64,000 nt of DNA from Acestrorhynchus altus (GCA_034509495.1 CM067523.1:18021879-18085878); one strand, 5' to 3'. Counted from the first letter of the stretch, positions 43,191 through 55,365 are shown. Program-made: numbers and translations. The notes: generated by a model not told the origin, from the sequence alone.

Positions 43191-44173
43191 AGTCTTTGTT
43201 TTCCAGCTTTAGCAAGTCTATGCACATGTTCAGTGGATGAACAAAGTTGGGTCACCTCATGAATACTGCAGCTATGAGAGTAAATTCTGGAATCTGGTTA
43301 GGATGTCTGCTGAATCAGATAGTGGCAGAGGGAGAGAAATCACTGGCAGCTGACTACCTGACTTTCCTGAATGATCCACCTGTCATTGCCCAGTGGGGTA
43401 TGATCTTCCTGAACCTCCTGTCGCATAGACTGAGGATGAGAGGTATCTCTTGGTTTCAGAAAAATGCACTGAACTTTTTGAAGGTGTACCAGGCATGCTT
43501 TGAGATTGGATTTCATTAGATGGTCCAAGTTTTTTGGCAGCAAGTTCTCCTCCTGTTGTTGTGTTTTATTGATAAAAGGACCTCCGGAGGATTGTTCATG
43601 GAGCTATAGCTGCAAATATCATTGGGGTCAAGTGTTGAGAACATTAGATTGAGTCCTTTTTCATTGAGTTTTTCACTGTTTTGTTTAGCACACCTGACTT
43701 GGAATCGTGTTCTCTTTGTGAACTAAATTGATTGTTATTGAGGTTATTAAACTTCTTCTTTTCATTCATTTTTGGGCCTAAAATAACAGTATGGTGCAAA
43801 ATGTTTTTGTTTGGCTGAATTTCTTAGCCTGTCATTTCTCTAGTCACATGTGCCAACTGATCACTATTGCTTAAAACAAGCTGGACACTGGTGTGTAGTA
43901 GAGGGTGGTGGGAGACATAACAGCAGTTGCTTGTTTTGTTGACGCTGAAGTTTCTTTAAGAATTAAACTAATGAAACGGTATTGTATTACTGGAGGCCTC
44001 GGAGGAGCTCACGGATCGATACACTATTGTTTATTTGAGAAATCCTTTCATCCTTTTTCGCATTTTCGCTTTAGGGTTATTATAACTTTTCCACTTCATC
44101 CTAGCATTAAAAAAAATGCCATATATGGGTGTTTTTTTTTCAAATGTTGGGCTTTTTCAATTCAGGTGGATGG

Positions 44174-44180
<7 letters not shown>
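43191..44180. other. no gene seen
   Basis: The 90-codon plus frame at 43247-43519 has no recognised domain and its opposite strand is partly open too. 43980-44180 is of higher complexity. Confidence 0.45.

Positions 44181-44213
<33 letters not shown>
44181..44213. repeat. (CT)n microsatellite
   Basis: About 16 CT units. Confidence 0.95.
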
Positions 44214-44215
<2 letters not shown>

Positions 44216-44776
44216 GTCCAGTGTTCGGTAGGTTTTGATGGAATCTGAATGGCTCTTTAGAAGTCTGCTCGTTCCAAAGTGGCCAATTAAGTGCGGGGGT
44301 CCAACATCATACAACTGCAATTAAGGTCTGTCGGTGTCAGTTCAGACAGATAAATAAAACTGTTCTTCAGAGCTCTGGATTCTCTGCGGGTATCTAGACG
44401 AGCACTATCTCTACTTTAATATTTTAAAGGTTTTGAGTGGATTAGGAATGAGTTTACTGTGTTGTGTTTGCGTGTGTTGGGGGTGGTGGTGGTAGTAAGT
44501 GCACTGTAAGCACTTTGGTATAATGTAGGAGCAGCAGGCAGGTCTTTGAGTTTCTCGAGTGTTTCTTGAGTGTTTCACCTGAGTACCTGTTTTGAGTATT
44601 TGGGAGTATCTCGGTACAGGGCTTCTTTCTTCTCCTTCCTTAACATGAAGCAGCCTCTGACTCACAGCTCTGTCCCGACTGCGAGCATCAAGCTGAGACT
44701 TTAATCAAAAGCCTTTTCAGTAAACAAAACAAAAAACTGGCTCAGGAGATAAAAGGTGCTCAGAGGGAATAAAAGC

Positions 44777-44858
<82 letters not shown>
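44777..44858. repeat. (CA)n microsatellite
   Basis: About 40 uninterrupted CA units. Confidence 0.95.
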
Positions 44859-44859
<1 letters not shown>

Positions 44860-44861
<2 letters not shown>

Positions 44862-45919
44862 CTGTCAGATCATTTTCAGATCAGGTGAGCATCCAGCTTC
44901 CTCAAACAAAGGACGGAGGGATCTATTGGTGCAGTTGTTTGTTCCTGTGTACACTCTGTGATAATGCACACTGAATAAGACATGCACTGTTTACTAATTT
45001 GAGAAGCAATTATACTTTATTATTTACAGAACAGCTCGCGAGGGGCTCGAGGGGAGCAGGAGGTGAAAGTTTTACTGGCTGCTGGAACACCACTTAAAAT
45101 GTAAAAGAAAAGACGATGGGAAGAATGGACGACTTTAGACCAGTAGGAGGTGCATCTCTCTGATCTGATGCTCAAGAAACGCTCAGGACTCTGTCAATCT
45201 GCTGTTATTTTAGTAGGCCTTTATCTCAGCCTAGAGCCTGAGGTCCAAAACCAACAGAAGGAGGGGGAAAGAAGGGGACTACATGGGAATAATACACTGA
45301 AATAAAAGAGGGACTATTTTCTTATTTTATTTCACATTATTGTTCAGTCAAATTCCCCAAATGGACTTCAGAGTAACCTACAGCCATAATATACATACCA
45401 TAACAAATTACAAGACTTACCACCTGCCCCTTTAGGTCCAGTTAAATCATAATCTGGTTTGGTTTCACCCAGGTTTGCCAGCTAATTTGGACAAGTGTGA
45501 GGATTTCAAGTCCATACTCAATGCAGCATCTACCAGGAGATTTAAGGAAATATACCAGGATTTCTAATTTTAATAAGCTATAAACCATCCTGTAAAACTT
45601 AATATAGGAAATGAATATAATGATAGATTCTGTTTATGAATTGAATTATGAACAAAAAATTATATATTTCCTATTCAATAGAAACTGCATAGTTAAGTCC
45701 AAGGCCAGGCCTAATCCTTATCTGGGAATATTCCATTCCAATATTTTAAATCCAGTAAATATACAGCGGTTACAGGTATGTCTAAACCTTTTCATACAAC
45801 TGCTCTGTATGTGTTCACATATTTACAGGCTATTCTGTTCTAAGCAACTTCTTATAGCACCAATTACGTTCTAGACCTTTTACATGTTTTGGGTCATTTT
45901 ATCTTGTGAAAGTGTCATA
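44860..45919. other. no gene seen
   Basis: Nothing coding; the 87-codon frame at 45611-45874 is AT-rich and without domain. Confidence 0.5.
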
Positions 45920-46045
45920 TCAAATGCTACAGTGTTACTAGGCAGTTGCTATGGTAAAGAGTTGTTGTAAAGTTGTTGCTAGGCAGATACTATGACAACA
46001 TGTTATTGTAAAGGTGTTGCTAGGCAGTTGCCATGGTAATTGTAA
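45920..46045. repeat. TTGCTAGGCAGTTGCTATGG tandem repeat
   Basis: Three irregular copies containing GCTAGGCAGTTGCTATGGTA or variants (45940, 45980, 46018), spaced about 40 bp apart. GTTGCCATGGTAAT (46027) resembles an RFX X-box. Probably the reverse orientation of the word family at 23.6 kb. Confidence 0.65.
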
Positions 46046-46779
46046 AATTAACTATTAGTGAATTTCAGACTCTGGTATCTGACACAAGGAATTACATGTC
46101 TTTACCTTTTATGAGTTATTAATGGCCCTCTGGCCCAGGCTGGCATGAGGGAAGGCTGACATTGAGGTCCCTTGCAACATTGGGCTTCCCTGCAACCCTT
46201 TCACACTGACGGCCCACCTTCCAACTACTTGGACTAGTCACCCACTTGCCATCACCAGCTATGCAGACTCTTTGACCAGCCTCAAACCACCATCATCACC
46301 CTCTTGGCACACTTTGGCTTGCTCACCGTGGGTTTATTTTTTATCTTTTGTGTTTCATGTGTTGTTGATCATCTACTTGCTTCATGGCAACATTTGTAAA
46401 AATGCAATGCAAGCAAATTTTATTTGATTTGGTGACGATGAGCCCATAGCTGTGATCAGACCATAATCAGGACATGGCAGCAATGCAGCAGATGCATGCA
46501 GAAATGTATCAGGTTGGGTTTCCTTGCATAATATTTGCATTTTTAGAGAAGATGGAGGGTTTGCAGAATGTTCCAGGTATTTTAAGATACACATACATGT
46601 ACTTAATATGCAGGAAGATGTGTGTTTGTGTAGTCACAAACTATAAGGTAATGTCCTGTGTCTTTTGTAAACACCTTACTCCATTGAATGGTCAAACAGC
46701 TGATATCAAATCGAGGGCTTTTGTCAACTTTCTGAGATCAACGCTAGCTTCTCAGGATTGAATCTCAAACCACAATTTG
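46046..46779. other. no gene seen
   Basis: GCAATGCAAGCAAATTTTAT (46402) may be a repeat tail. Nothing coding. Confidence 0.45.
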
Positions 46780-47736
46780 AGTACCATGTCTTCAGTGGCC
46801 TGACCTATGTCTGTACAGTCCTGAGCTATGTATGCAGGACTGTAGAGCCCAGCACCAATGCCCCAGCAGCCTCAGCAGTGCCAGCTGTCCTAGCTCCAAG
46901 GGCTGCAGCGGGAGCGACCGCTGATCCTGGTCCAGGTTGGTCAGCGGAGTTGTACGCTGCAGCTGCTCCTGCACAAGCAGTACCTTGTGCATCGTATCCT
47001 GCACAAACTATTTATGGGACATTAGCCAGTTCTGGGCCCATACCCATGTCCTTGTCCCAGTCTTAGCCTATGTATATTCCCCAGTCTATGTCCATACCCA
47101 TGTCCACACCCTGTCACTGTCTAGTGTTTTCCTTGACCTCATATCTGTTCCAGTTTTGGTTCCCATGTCTGTTCCAGTCCTGTGTCAGGTTTTGTTGTTC
47201 CTGTCCCTGTCCATTTACATGTCCGTCCCTCTCCATGTGTTTGTTCCAGTCCCATTACCCAGTCCTGTCATGTAAAACAATCCCCTTTTGCGTCTGTTTC
47301 TCCAGTCCCATTTCATGTTTCCCAGGTCCAGCCATCTGTCCAGACTCCGGCCCCATCTTTTGTATCTCCTGTCCTGTCTCGTGTTCCAAAAGTTCCCCAC
47401 ATTCAGTCTCCTGTTCCCCAAGTCCAGTCTCCTGTCTCATCTTGTGTGTCTTGTATGTCCAGTGTTTCCCAGTCTCCAGTCGTATCTCCCGTCCAGTCCA
47501 CTGTCATATTTTTTGTTCCCCAGGTCAAGTTCCCAAAGTCATCTTTTGTATCCCCAGTCACATCTCAAGTCTTGTCTCCTGTCATGTCTTTAGTTCCTCC
47601 TCAGTCCCTATCTAGTCTACTGTCTCCTGTTCGTGTCTATTTCTGTCTATTCCTATTCCATTTCTGGTCCCTTTCCTTCATCGGCTCTGAGGAGTGTTAG
47701 TTTATGCACCCCAGAGTTGCACATCAGGGAGGGGCC
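46780..47736 (+). pseudogene. 3' internal part of a gypsy-type element, Pro/Val/Ser-rich
   Basis: The plus frame 47182-47700 is dominated by VSPV, SPVPQVQSPV and similar words from a degenerate CAGTCTCCTGTC repeat (about 12 bp). It ends next to CATCAGGGAGGGGCCTACTG (47721-47740), a purine-rich stretch that fits a polypurine tract, immediately before an LTR start. 46830-46980 is Ala/Pro-rich (AVPAVLAPRAAAGA). No reverse transcriptase or integrase is present. Whether the repeat region belonged to the polyprotein or to a 3' untranslated region is unclear. Confidence 0.55.
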
Positions 47737-47739
47737 TAC

Positions 47740-48359
47740 TGTCATGTATTGTTCCTGTTACACTCCTGTCTTCCTGTCTTTGTTTTGTCTTTCCCCAAAG
47801 TGCTTCTGAGCACATGGGTTGTGTCCTGTCTCCCCCTTTGCTCTGCCCATTCCCAGCTGTGTCTCCTTTGTAACCCTGCCCAGTCATCACTGTGTCCCAG
47901 GTGTGTGTACCTCTGTCCCTGTATTTAAGACCCTTTATTTCAGTCAGTCTTTGTTAGTCCTTTTGTCCATAGAGATCCTGTCAGTTTGTTTGTTTGTTTG
48001 TTTGTTTGTTTGTTTGTTTGTAAGGCCATGTTGTTCCTTTGTTTGTCTAGGTTTAGTGTATGTTAGAGGACCGATGTCTGTATCCACGATTTCTCTTTTT
48101 TATTTTAATTAATATTTTAAACTCTATCCACAATTACTGTAATAAAGTGCACAGTCTAGATTCATACTGGATAATATTTTTCCCCACAGTTATTTTCCAG
48201 ACTGTCCAAACTACATGCACTGCAGATTCATACTGGATTTATTCATGCATAGTTGATACAATCAAGTTGTAAGTTTGTAGCAACATTATTTTTCCATTCA
48301 GTCGTTCAGGAACACTGTGCTGAGGTCTGCCCTCACTGTGATTGTTCCCTTTCTTAACA
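47740..48359 (+). repeat. LTR of a gypsy-type retrotransposon
   Basis: Starts TGTCATGTATTG just after the purine tract and ends TTCTTAACA, so has TG...CA termini, about 620 bp. CTGTATTTAAGACCCT (47918) gives a TATA-like signal and AATAAAG (48141) a polyadenylation-like one. (TTTG)n lies at 47984-48020. TTGGTGGAGCC directly after the LTR recalls a primer-binding site, although the internal part lies on the other side. The second LTR is not in the window. Confidence 0.6.
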
Positions 48360-48839
48360 CTTGGTGGAGCCATTAAGTTATTGCTTTAGTTGAGTGGGAG
48401 CGTATTACTGATGCTCATCAGAATGACAAGACCCAATTGATCTTGCCCACTTTGAGCGGATGTGTGAACTGTAAAAAAGTGTTAACCAGTGTTTCAAGGT
48501 GATTACTGTGTGTGTGTGATGTGTTGCCCTCTTTGATGGTGATGACAGTTAAAATGTGTTCACTCTCTTCCACAAGAACACGGTCATTGCTCCTGCTTGT
48601 TTTCCTATACCTTGTCTAACATGCAATTTATTAGGTCTGAATCGCCTGAAGGTCGGAAAGAGGTCACAAGTCGAGTGGAGTAATACTGGAGCAGGTTTGT
48701 AATGAACGGCTCGAATTATGCCATTTTCAATACAAAAAGCACTATTTTGGCAGCATGGCATTTTTTTTTCCTGGAGAATAACCAGTGCACTCCTACAATC
48801 CCTCCAGTACTGAACAAATGACATACCCTAGTGTCAAGT

Positions 48840-48890
48840 ACCAGAATCAGAAGCAGAATTACTATATTAATCCCACAGGGAAATTGCAAA
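48840..48890. repeat. tail-like fragment of an interspersed repeat
   Basis: AGAATTACTATATTAATCCC and ACAGGGAAATTGCAAA match a remembered 3'-end motif of a fish LINE/SINE family ('tttattaatccc..gggaaattg'). Confidence 0.45.
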
Positions 48891-49204
48891 TGACCACATG
48901 ATGCAGTGTGCAGTATGTGGTAAAATGTTAATACAATAACATTGTTTAGCTTAATTATGTAACATTGCTGCGATACTAAGCTGGACTGTGTTGTTGTGGC
49001 TAATCGAAAGGAGAGAATTGCAATACTGAATTTGCCACCAATTAGCATTAGATCATATACACAACAGTGAAACGCCAGGTACATTACAGAACCTCGGATG
49101 CAGATCTAATCCGGAATCCAGCAGTGCTTCTGCTGTAGGCTGAGCAGCAGGTAGGCCTACTATCCAGGAGCAAAACAAAACACATGTTGCAGCAGTTTTT
49201 GAAA

Positions 49205-49280
49205 CAGAGAGAGAGAGAGAGGGCTGTTGGAGGGAGGGAGTGGTAAAGAGGGAGAGAGAGATGCAGAGAGAGAGATGGCA
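49205..49280. repeat. (GA)n-rich tract
   Basis: GA runs. With the (CTC)n at 49446-49485 it produces an artefactual minus-strand frame of 170 codons with poly-Glu and Ser/Leu stretches. Confidence 0.85.
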
Positions 49281-49445
49281 GGCCCTTTGAGTGTTCTTCT
49301 GCTCGAGAATGAAAGAGAAATAACTGTCAGTGTCGTTGTAAAGTGTGAAACGCTGCCGTTCTCCACTGCAGCGTATTGAACTCAGCCCTGATGCATGAAA
49401 GCTGTCATATCTCCACCACTCTCGCACACTTACACACACTTTCTC

Positions 49446-49487
49446 CTGGTCTTCCTCCTCCTCCTCCTCCACCTCCTCCTCCTCACC
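49446..49487. repeat. (CTC)n microsatellite
   Basis: About 13 CTC units, one interrupted. Confidence 0.9.
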
Positions 49488-49489
49488 AC

Positions 49490-50110
49490 TCTCGCCTCTC
49501 TCCAGCCGACGCAAGCCTATCAAAGCCAGCTTAATGAGATCATTTGGGCGAGAATTACACAACACACTGTTTGTCAGATTAGTCTAAGATAACAAGCCAT
49601 GAGTTTGCCATTAGTCAACGGCAACAAAAGAGAAACGAAGCAGACAGAGACAACAGAAGAGCCTTTCTTTCCATTGTAGAGGAGAGAGGGAACAAATACA
49701 GAGGAAAAGAGGAATAATAAGAGCTGAGATCGGAATATAAAAACAGCCAGGATTAAAAAGGCTTCAGATGCTGCGGATCTAACACACTGGACGTGTTCAG
49801 ATAAGACATTTGAGTGCGGAGGAAAAAGAAAGCTCCCATACCGAGCAGGGTGCATGATCCACTTCACTTCTGCAGGAAATTACAATACTTCATTACGCAG
49901 CAGGGAATTAGCACAGGAAAAGCAGCTTTGAAATGTCTCACCTACACGCAGCCATGCTGTTCCAGTCTGACAACAAAGGATTAAGCTCAACTTTCTGCTT
50001 CTCCAATGCGAACGCAATATATATCCACTGTTGGCTTCCTCCTTCAGCCTGGAAATTTGGGAGAAAAAGCAGGATTTCCCCCCAAAAAAGACCAAATTTG
50101 CTCTTTGTGA
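49490..50110. promoter_or_regulatory. candidate conserved non-coding element
   Basis: Repeat-free, high-complexity DNA (CAGCTTAATGAGATCATTTG, CAGGAAATTACAATACTTCA, CAGGGAATTAGCACAGGAAA, AAGGATTAAGCTCAACTTTC) with several TAAT/ATTA cores. No convincing frame. Confidence 0.3.
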
Positions 50111-50289
50111 ATGAAATCTGAATAGAATAAATGTAGTGTGCTCACCAGCTGTGTGTTTGGCTGCTGCATTGTGTTCATTCCAGCATTTTACAGAATAATT
50201 CTCTTCCTAAGTGAACAATGATTTGGTTCCTATGGCTCCTCAGTGTAAGAAGTTCAAGATCCTTGAGGAACCTCTCTAGGAGGTAACCT

Positions 50290-50775
50290 GTTAAGGTGCT
50301 TCAAAGAACCTCCAAGAACCTTGTCCTTTTTATTGTGTCTTCTGTTTGAGTCTTCAGGCATCTGAATGGTTGGTTTATTAGTCCTTGGATTGTACCCATC
50401 CATCTCATAGCTTTTCCAAGCATGATGGTCTTTTCCAATGAATCAGTTCTTCTCATAATTGGTCCAAAGTAAGAGAGCTTCAGCCTGACCACTTGGGTTT
50501 GCAGTGAGAGGTTAAGCTTGATTTGGTCCAGGATCTATTTGTTTGTCTTCTTTGCTGTTCAGGGAACTCTCAGAAGTTATCTCCAACGCCAAAGTTCAAA
50601 GGCATACTTATTTCTACTGTCTCACTCGTTTATTGTCGAGCTTTCACAACCATAAAGAACCACAGAGAACCATTGTCTGGATAATTCTGATCTTACTTTG
50701 TAAATTGAACCCCAGTCTCTGACATGGTGTGGTGGCTCATAACTCATAATTAATACTTTCTGATGTTCATAGAGA
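50290..50775 (-). mobile_element. RTE/BovB-like LINE fragment
   Basis: The minus strand reads RLKLSYFGPIMRRTDSLEKT then IMLGKAMRWMG (50487-50390), the C-terminal region that follows RT in RTE/BovB-type elements. Upstream, at about 50710-50530 with frameshifts, KVRIIQTMVLCGS, FELWRWR-like and ESSLNSKEDKQIDPG correspond to the preceding 'LYGCESW...VPWTARRSNQSI' region. RT palm is absent. Confidence 0.8.
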
Positions 50776-51679
50776 GCTTCTCCTCTTTAGTCTTGGTCAT
50801 TCTCAGTGGTTCTTATTAATGATGTTAGGGAGCTTTCCCTTTATGTCTTGATTCCTCTCAATGATTCTTGATTTTTGTGTTTTTATTGTGTGTATTTTAT
50901 AAGTTCCCTGCTTTGAACTGAAATTCTTGTTTACCAAAATAACATCACAATAAACACCTGTGAATTTAATGGCCTGTTACAGGTCAAAGGGTGAAAACAC
51001 GTTTGCATTTAGCTCGCCTATTTTTAACTGATGAAATCTGGCTATTGGCAGAATAACAGGTGTTCCTAACTGACAAAAACATAATGAGCCTCAGAAAGGT
51101 CAGACATAGATTAATGATCAACATTTTAATTTTAAATGCTCCCACACCTCTATGTTTAGCCATGCATGGACAATAACACTTTACTGCACCAATACTGCTG
51201 ATTTACACTGATGTTTAAAATATGAAAATACTTTAGCCAGCTTTGAGTTCAGATGTTAATTAGCTTGTGCGTGAGAGCAGCTCAGTGGTCATTTGAGAGA
51301 AAAAGTCATTTTGGCTTTTTAAAGTGAGATTGTTTATCTGAATTGTGGTTCGGGTGGCTGCAGCTGAGTGGATCATGCTGGGATTATCCTCAGATGCACA
51401 TATTAGAGGATTTGATAGTTTACAGTACAGACGTCATGTGTTAGTCAATTGTTTCAGGTTGTGGTTTTGCATTCAATCAGTGGCTTGGAGGAACACGTGT
51501 TGATTTAATGGTTGTTAGTGCTGAATATATTTGCTGTAGAGTCACATTATGACGAGATATGATGGGGTTTTTTTTCACTTTCTACTTATTTTTATAGTAA
51601 ATTCCACTGATCATACAGGAGCACTTTGTAGTTTTATAATTGCAGAGTTTCTATTGTTATGCTTTTTTTTCCTCCTGTC
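50776..51679. other. no gene seen
   Basis: AT-rich unique-looking DNA with no recognised features. Confidence 0.5.
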
Positions 51680-51735
51680 ATCCTCTCGTTCTTCAATGGT
51701 CAGCACCCTACAGGACCATCACAGAGTAGCTATTA
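51680..51735. repeat. fragment of the 34.1-kb interspersed repeat
   Basis: TCTTCAATGGTCAGCACCCT and AGGACCATCACAGAGTA match 34143-34172 (CTTCAATGGTCAGGACTCC, AGGACTACCACA). Confidence 0.6.
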
Positions 51736-51737
51736 CC

Positions 51738-51930
51738 AGTGCATCTCCAAAAATTAGAATACTGTGAAAGTTTGATGATTTAATTAAAATATTAAACTTG
51801 TATATTCATTATATCCATATTATAAATCATAAGTTACATATTTCAAGCTTTTTTGTTTGGAAGCTATTATTGTTAATTATTCAAATTTGAATTAAAATGT
51901 TCTAGTATATTGTGTAACAAAATCAGCCTT
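51738..51930. mobile_element. terminal fragment of a DNA transposon
   Basis: AGTGCATCTCCAAAAATTAG and AATACTGTGAAAGTTTGATG match a remembered fish Tc1/MITE end ('agcatctcaaaaaattagaatattgtgaaaaagttc'). No opposite end. Confidence 0.55.
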
Positions 51931-52504
51931 GAAATGTCACACACTTTTTCACCCACTAGTTTCACACCCTGTTTCTGTAACTAAGAACCAAAGTCTTGCA
52001 AAACCCACACATCTCACACATCATAGATACACTAACACATGATTTGCACTCATATTAGAAACCATATATTCATTATACTAATATATTCACACTATTAGAG
52101 ACTAGGACCAACAAGCTGTAAGCTTAGAAACCTTTTGAAAATAATGACTGAATCTTTGTGTGTGACTGTGTTGGTGTGTGCTTGCTTGTGTACATGTACA
52201 GTATATGAGTGCATGTATAGGAGACTGAATTATTCCCATTTTGCTTGTGCCAACACAGAGCTGCCGTGTTAACACTGCTGGCTTTTGTATTGTGACTCAC
52301 ACAGGACATCATGAAAGATGCAGCCTGTCCCATTAATAGATGCAGAAATAGATTGAGTACAAAACATGTTTTTTTTTTTATGTGAAATTGATGCTGTTCT
52401 CTGTAATGGTTAAGGCTGTTCTTACACTGTGTTTACAAAGTAGCATGTCTCTCTACAGAAGACTAACTGAGAACTGAGGCTGTATCTGACAGAATGAAGA
52501 TACA

Positions 52505-52663
52505 ATATAAAGTTCTCTCCAAAAGTATTGGAACAGTGATATTAATACTTTACTTGTGCTGCAGACTGAAAACATTTGGGTTTGACATTAAAAGATGAAT
52601 ATAAAACAAAATATGTTTTTGATTTCCAGGTACTTATATCTGATACACAATTCAGAAGATTTG

Positions 52664-52730
<67 letters not shown>

Positions 52731-53345
52731 TGCACAGTATTTCTGCACTTGTTTAACTATTTTTGCTCACAGATCTAATCAGTTTGGTTGCATCTTTGTT
52801 TAAATTTATAAACACAATGTTCTTGTACACATCTGAGTTCATTGTAGCCATGCAAGCCCAACCTATGACATTGCTTCCACTGTGTTTCACAGATGAGTTT
52901 AATTTTGGATCATGAGCAGATACTTTCTTTTTCCAAATTGTGGCCTTTCCACCACAATGGAAAAGATTAATCTTTGTCTCGCCAATCCATAAAACCTCTT
53001 AGTAAATTTGAGCCTGGCCATCCTGTTTTTCTTGCTAATTAGTGGTTTGTGTCTTTTGGAGAAGCCTTTGCACTTTTGTTCATGAAATCTGTGAACAGTA
53101 GCTTGTGAAACCTTCACTTCTGCCATGTGGAGGTTGCTGATGTCTTTAGCAGTTATTTGAGGGTCTTTCTTTCCAGCACTTAAAGGGTTTCTGTTTCCTT
53201 GGTCTACCTATACAACATCTGTTACTTAGTCCACCGTTATGTATTGTTTGAATAATTGAAATGGAACAGGACACACCTGGGCAACAAAACACACGGTTCA
53301 ACAAAACACATCAGTTACATGTTCCAATACTTTTGCTCACAAGAA
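52505..53345 (-). mobile_element. Tc1-like transposon with terminal repeats
   Basis: Left TCTCCAAAAGTATTGGAACA (52517-52536) and right TGTTCCAATACTTTTGCTCA (53319-53338) are inverted. The minus strand keeps 75 codons (53126-52899): SQATVHRFHEQKCKGFSKRH and KKNRMARLKFTKRF, the region between DNA-binding and catalytic domains. The first catalytic region near 52950-52910 is degraded and the rest is missing; an (ATAG)n array occupies 52665-52729. Confidence 0.85.
52665..52730. repeat. (ATAG)n microsatellite
   Basis: About 16 units, lying inside the Tc1 element. Confidence 0.95.
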
Positions 53346-54346
53346 AAATGGATTGGTTCAGACAAAAGGTGTTATCTTCTGAACTATGTATCAGATCCAT
53401 ATGTAAAAAACATTCGTTTAATTCCCTATGAAACACCAAAGATGACACCACACATAAATAAAAATTAATCCATGACTAGGACGCAGGAGACATAAAACAA
53501 CTCAGTAAGACTTAATTCCTGTAAGGTGGCTACCTGTTTGGTTCTCATCCCAGACATTTTGGGGAGATTCCCTAGGGTTGAACAACAAAGCAGTGTCTGT
53601 TTTTAAATGTAATTTGCTCCTTTTAGTCCACCCACCGCCCCCCCTGGTCAAATGACAATGAAACATCCTTTGAAAACCTAGTGTTCATTTAATTTTTGTC
53701 CTGGTTTTTGTAACAAAAAGACCACATGGGGATTTTGGAAAGGGTGGCAACATTTTCAAAGCTTTGCATTTGTTTCAAAGTGACTAAAGGTACATTAAAT
53801 TAAGAAAATATCCTGCATTATTGGTCTGCAGTCCATGAGGATAAACAACTGTGATAGAGATCATTAGAGATCAGGTAGATGAAGTAACATCAGTGTCATT
53901 ATTAACAGAGGAAATATGAAATGGCAGAAATGCTTCTGCTTCAGAAAGGTTACTGTAGGAAGTGGTTAAAGGTTTGAATATGTGCTTTATTATAATTCAT
54001 TTTTCAGGCTAAACCTGCTCCTCATACCAAGGAAGATGCTTTATTAAAGCCATTTTGAAGCTAAAAATAACAGAACAATTAGAACAGTATTCCAACTGTA
54101 TTTGACTTTATTAGTGCACATATAGGTGCATAAATGTACATTCGTAGCCTGTTTATACTCATCGACACCAAAGATGGCAATGATTCTGGAACTGTATGTG
54201 AAATGAAAGTGAATCATCATCATGCTGCTAAAGTGTTGGCATTGAGTCGGCTTGATTGCAAGAATAGATGAGGTGGTGTGACTGGGAGGAATGGTAAATG
54301 ATGAGGGATGGGAGTGCATGCAGAATGTAATAAAGAGTGAACTGGT

Positions 54347-54349
<3 letters not shown>
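53346..54349. other. no gene seen
   Basis: AT-rich. 53540-53790 has the texture of an old repeat but is not assigned. Confidence 0.45.

Positions 54350-54352
<3 letters not shown>

Positions 54353-54430
<78 letters not shown>
54353..54430. repeat. (CA)n microsatellite
   Basis: About 39 units, uninterrupted. Confidence 0.95.
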
Positions 54431-54433
<3 letters not shown>

Positions 54434-54802
54434 AGAACAGCAGAATGGAGCAGCTGCTTAGAGCGCTTCTCTGACTTGAAGGAACACTTGCCTGCATCAA
54501 GTCTACTTCATCCAAAAGGAGAAGTGTTAGCTCTGTGTTTTATAACACTGATGAACATATATTTCTGAGGTCAATCAACACTCGTGTTAGATGAAGAGGA
54601 AAAAGGTGGAGCTATGAAATAACCAATGTTTGGGAGGAACATCATACCTAAAGCCACACCTATTTCCAATTTAATTACCAGGAATATCAACCTTAAGATA
54701 AACAAAACATGGTAAAAATGGCATGAAGTTAAAGATGAAATATACATTTTAAGCAATACAAGTGTATTATTTTGGTTTTGTACAATTATAGAGTGAAAGG
54801 AG

Positions 54803-55365
54803 GAAAGGAGTACTTTGCAAATGTATGTGAACCCTAGGAGATATGAGCACTCAGACAACTTTGACCCTGTAATTAACCTGTTGTTGCCTGGGTTCACAAT
54901 CATCCGCCAATTTCAAAACTTTACAAAAACTTGGACTCCTCTAACCTTGTCCCCAAAACCAGAAGTCATGGGTTCTTCTAAGCAGTTGCCTAGTACTCTG
55001 AAAATTAAAATGTTGGAGGCCCACAAAGCAGGATAAGGCTAAAATAGAACTCCAGACTCAATGAACAAAGGTATGTTTGGAGAAAAAAGGGCACAGAAGT
55101 TAATGAAAAGAACACCTCTCCAATCAATCATGCTTTTGGCTTGTGTTCCAGCCAATGGCACAGAGAACATTTCACAGGTAGAGGTCAGAATGGATTCAAT
55201 GAGATTCCAGCAAATTCTGGAAGCAGACATAACACCATCTGTAAAAAGCTGAAGAAGAAAATAGAATGGCTTCTACAAATGGACAAATGATCCTAAACAC
55301 ACCTCAGAATCCACATCAGACTGCCTCAAAAGAAACAAGCTGAAGGTTTCAAACCTGCAAACCTC
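54803..55365 (+). mobile_element. Tc1-like transposase remnant
   Basis: Plus-strand pieces: GLEKRAQKLMKRT-like (55077-55110), MLLACVPANGTENISQVE (55128-55182; the typical MLWAC-x-A-x-GT-x-NI pattern), RMDSMRFQQILEADITPSVK (55187-55246), then WLLQMDK (55270) and CCTAAACACACCTCAGAATC (55293) downstream of the second Asp. The left end TACTTTGCAAATGTATGTGA resembles its terminal repeat. Confidence 0.85.

Noticed and set aside
47070..47615. 181-codon plus frame
   Set aside because: Alternative frame of the SPV-type repeat region of the gypsy 3' end; the 47182-47700 frame fits the element better.
49053..49565. 170-codon minus frame with poly-Glu stretch
   Set aside because: Spans (GA)n and (CTC)n microsatellites; no domain outside them.
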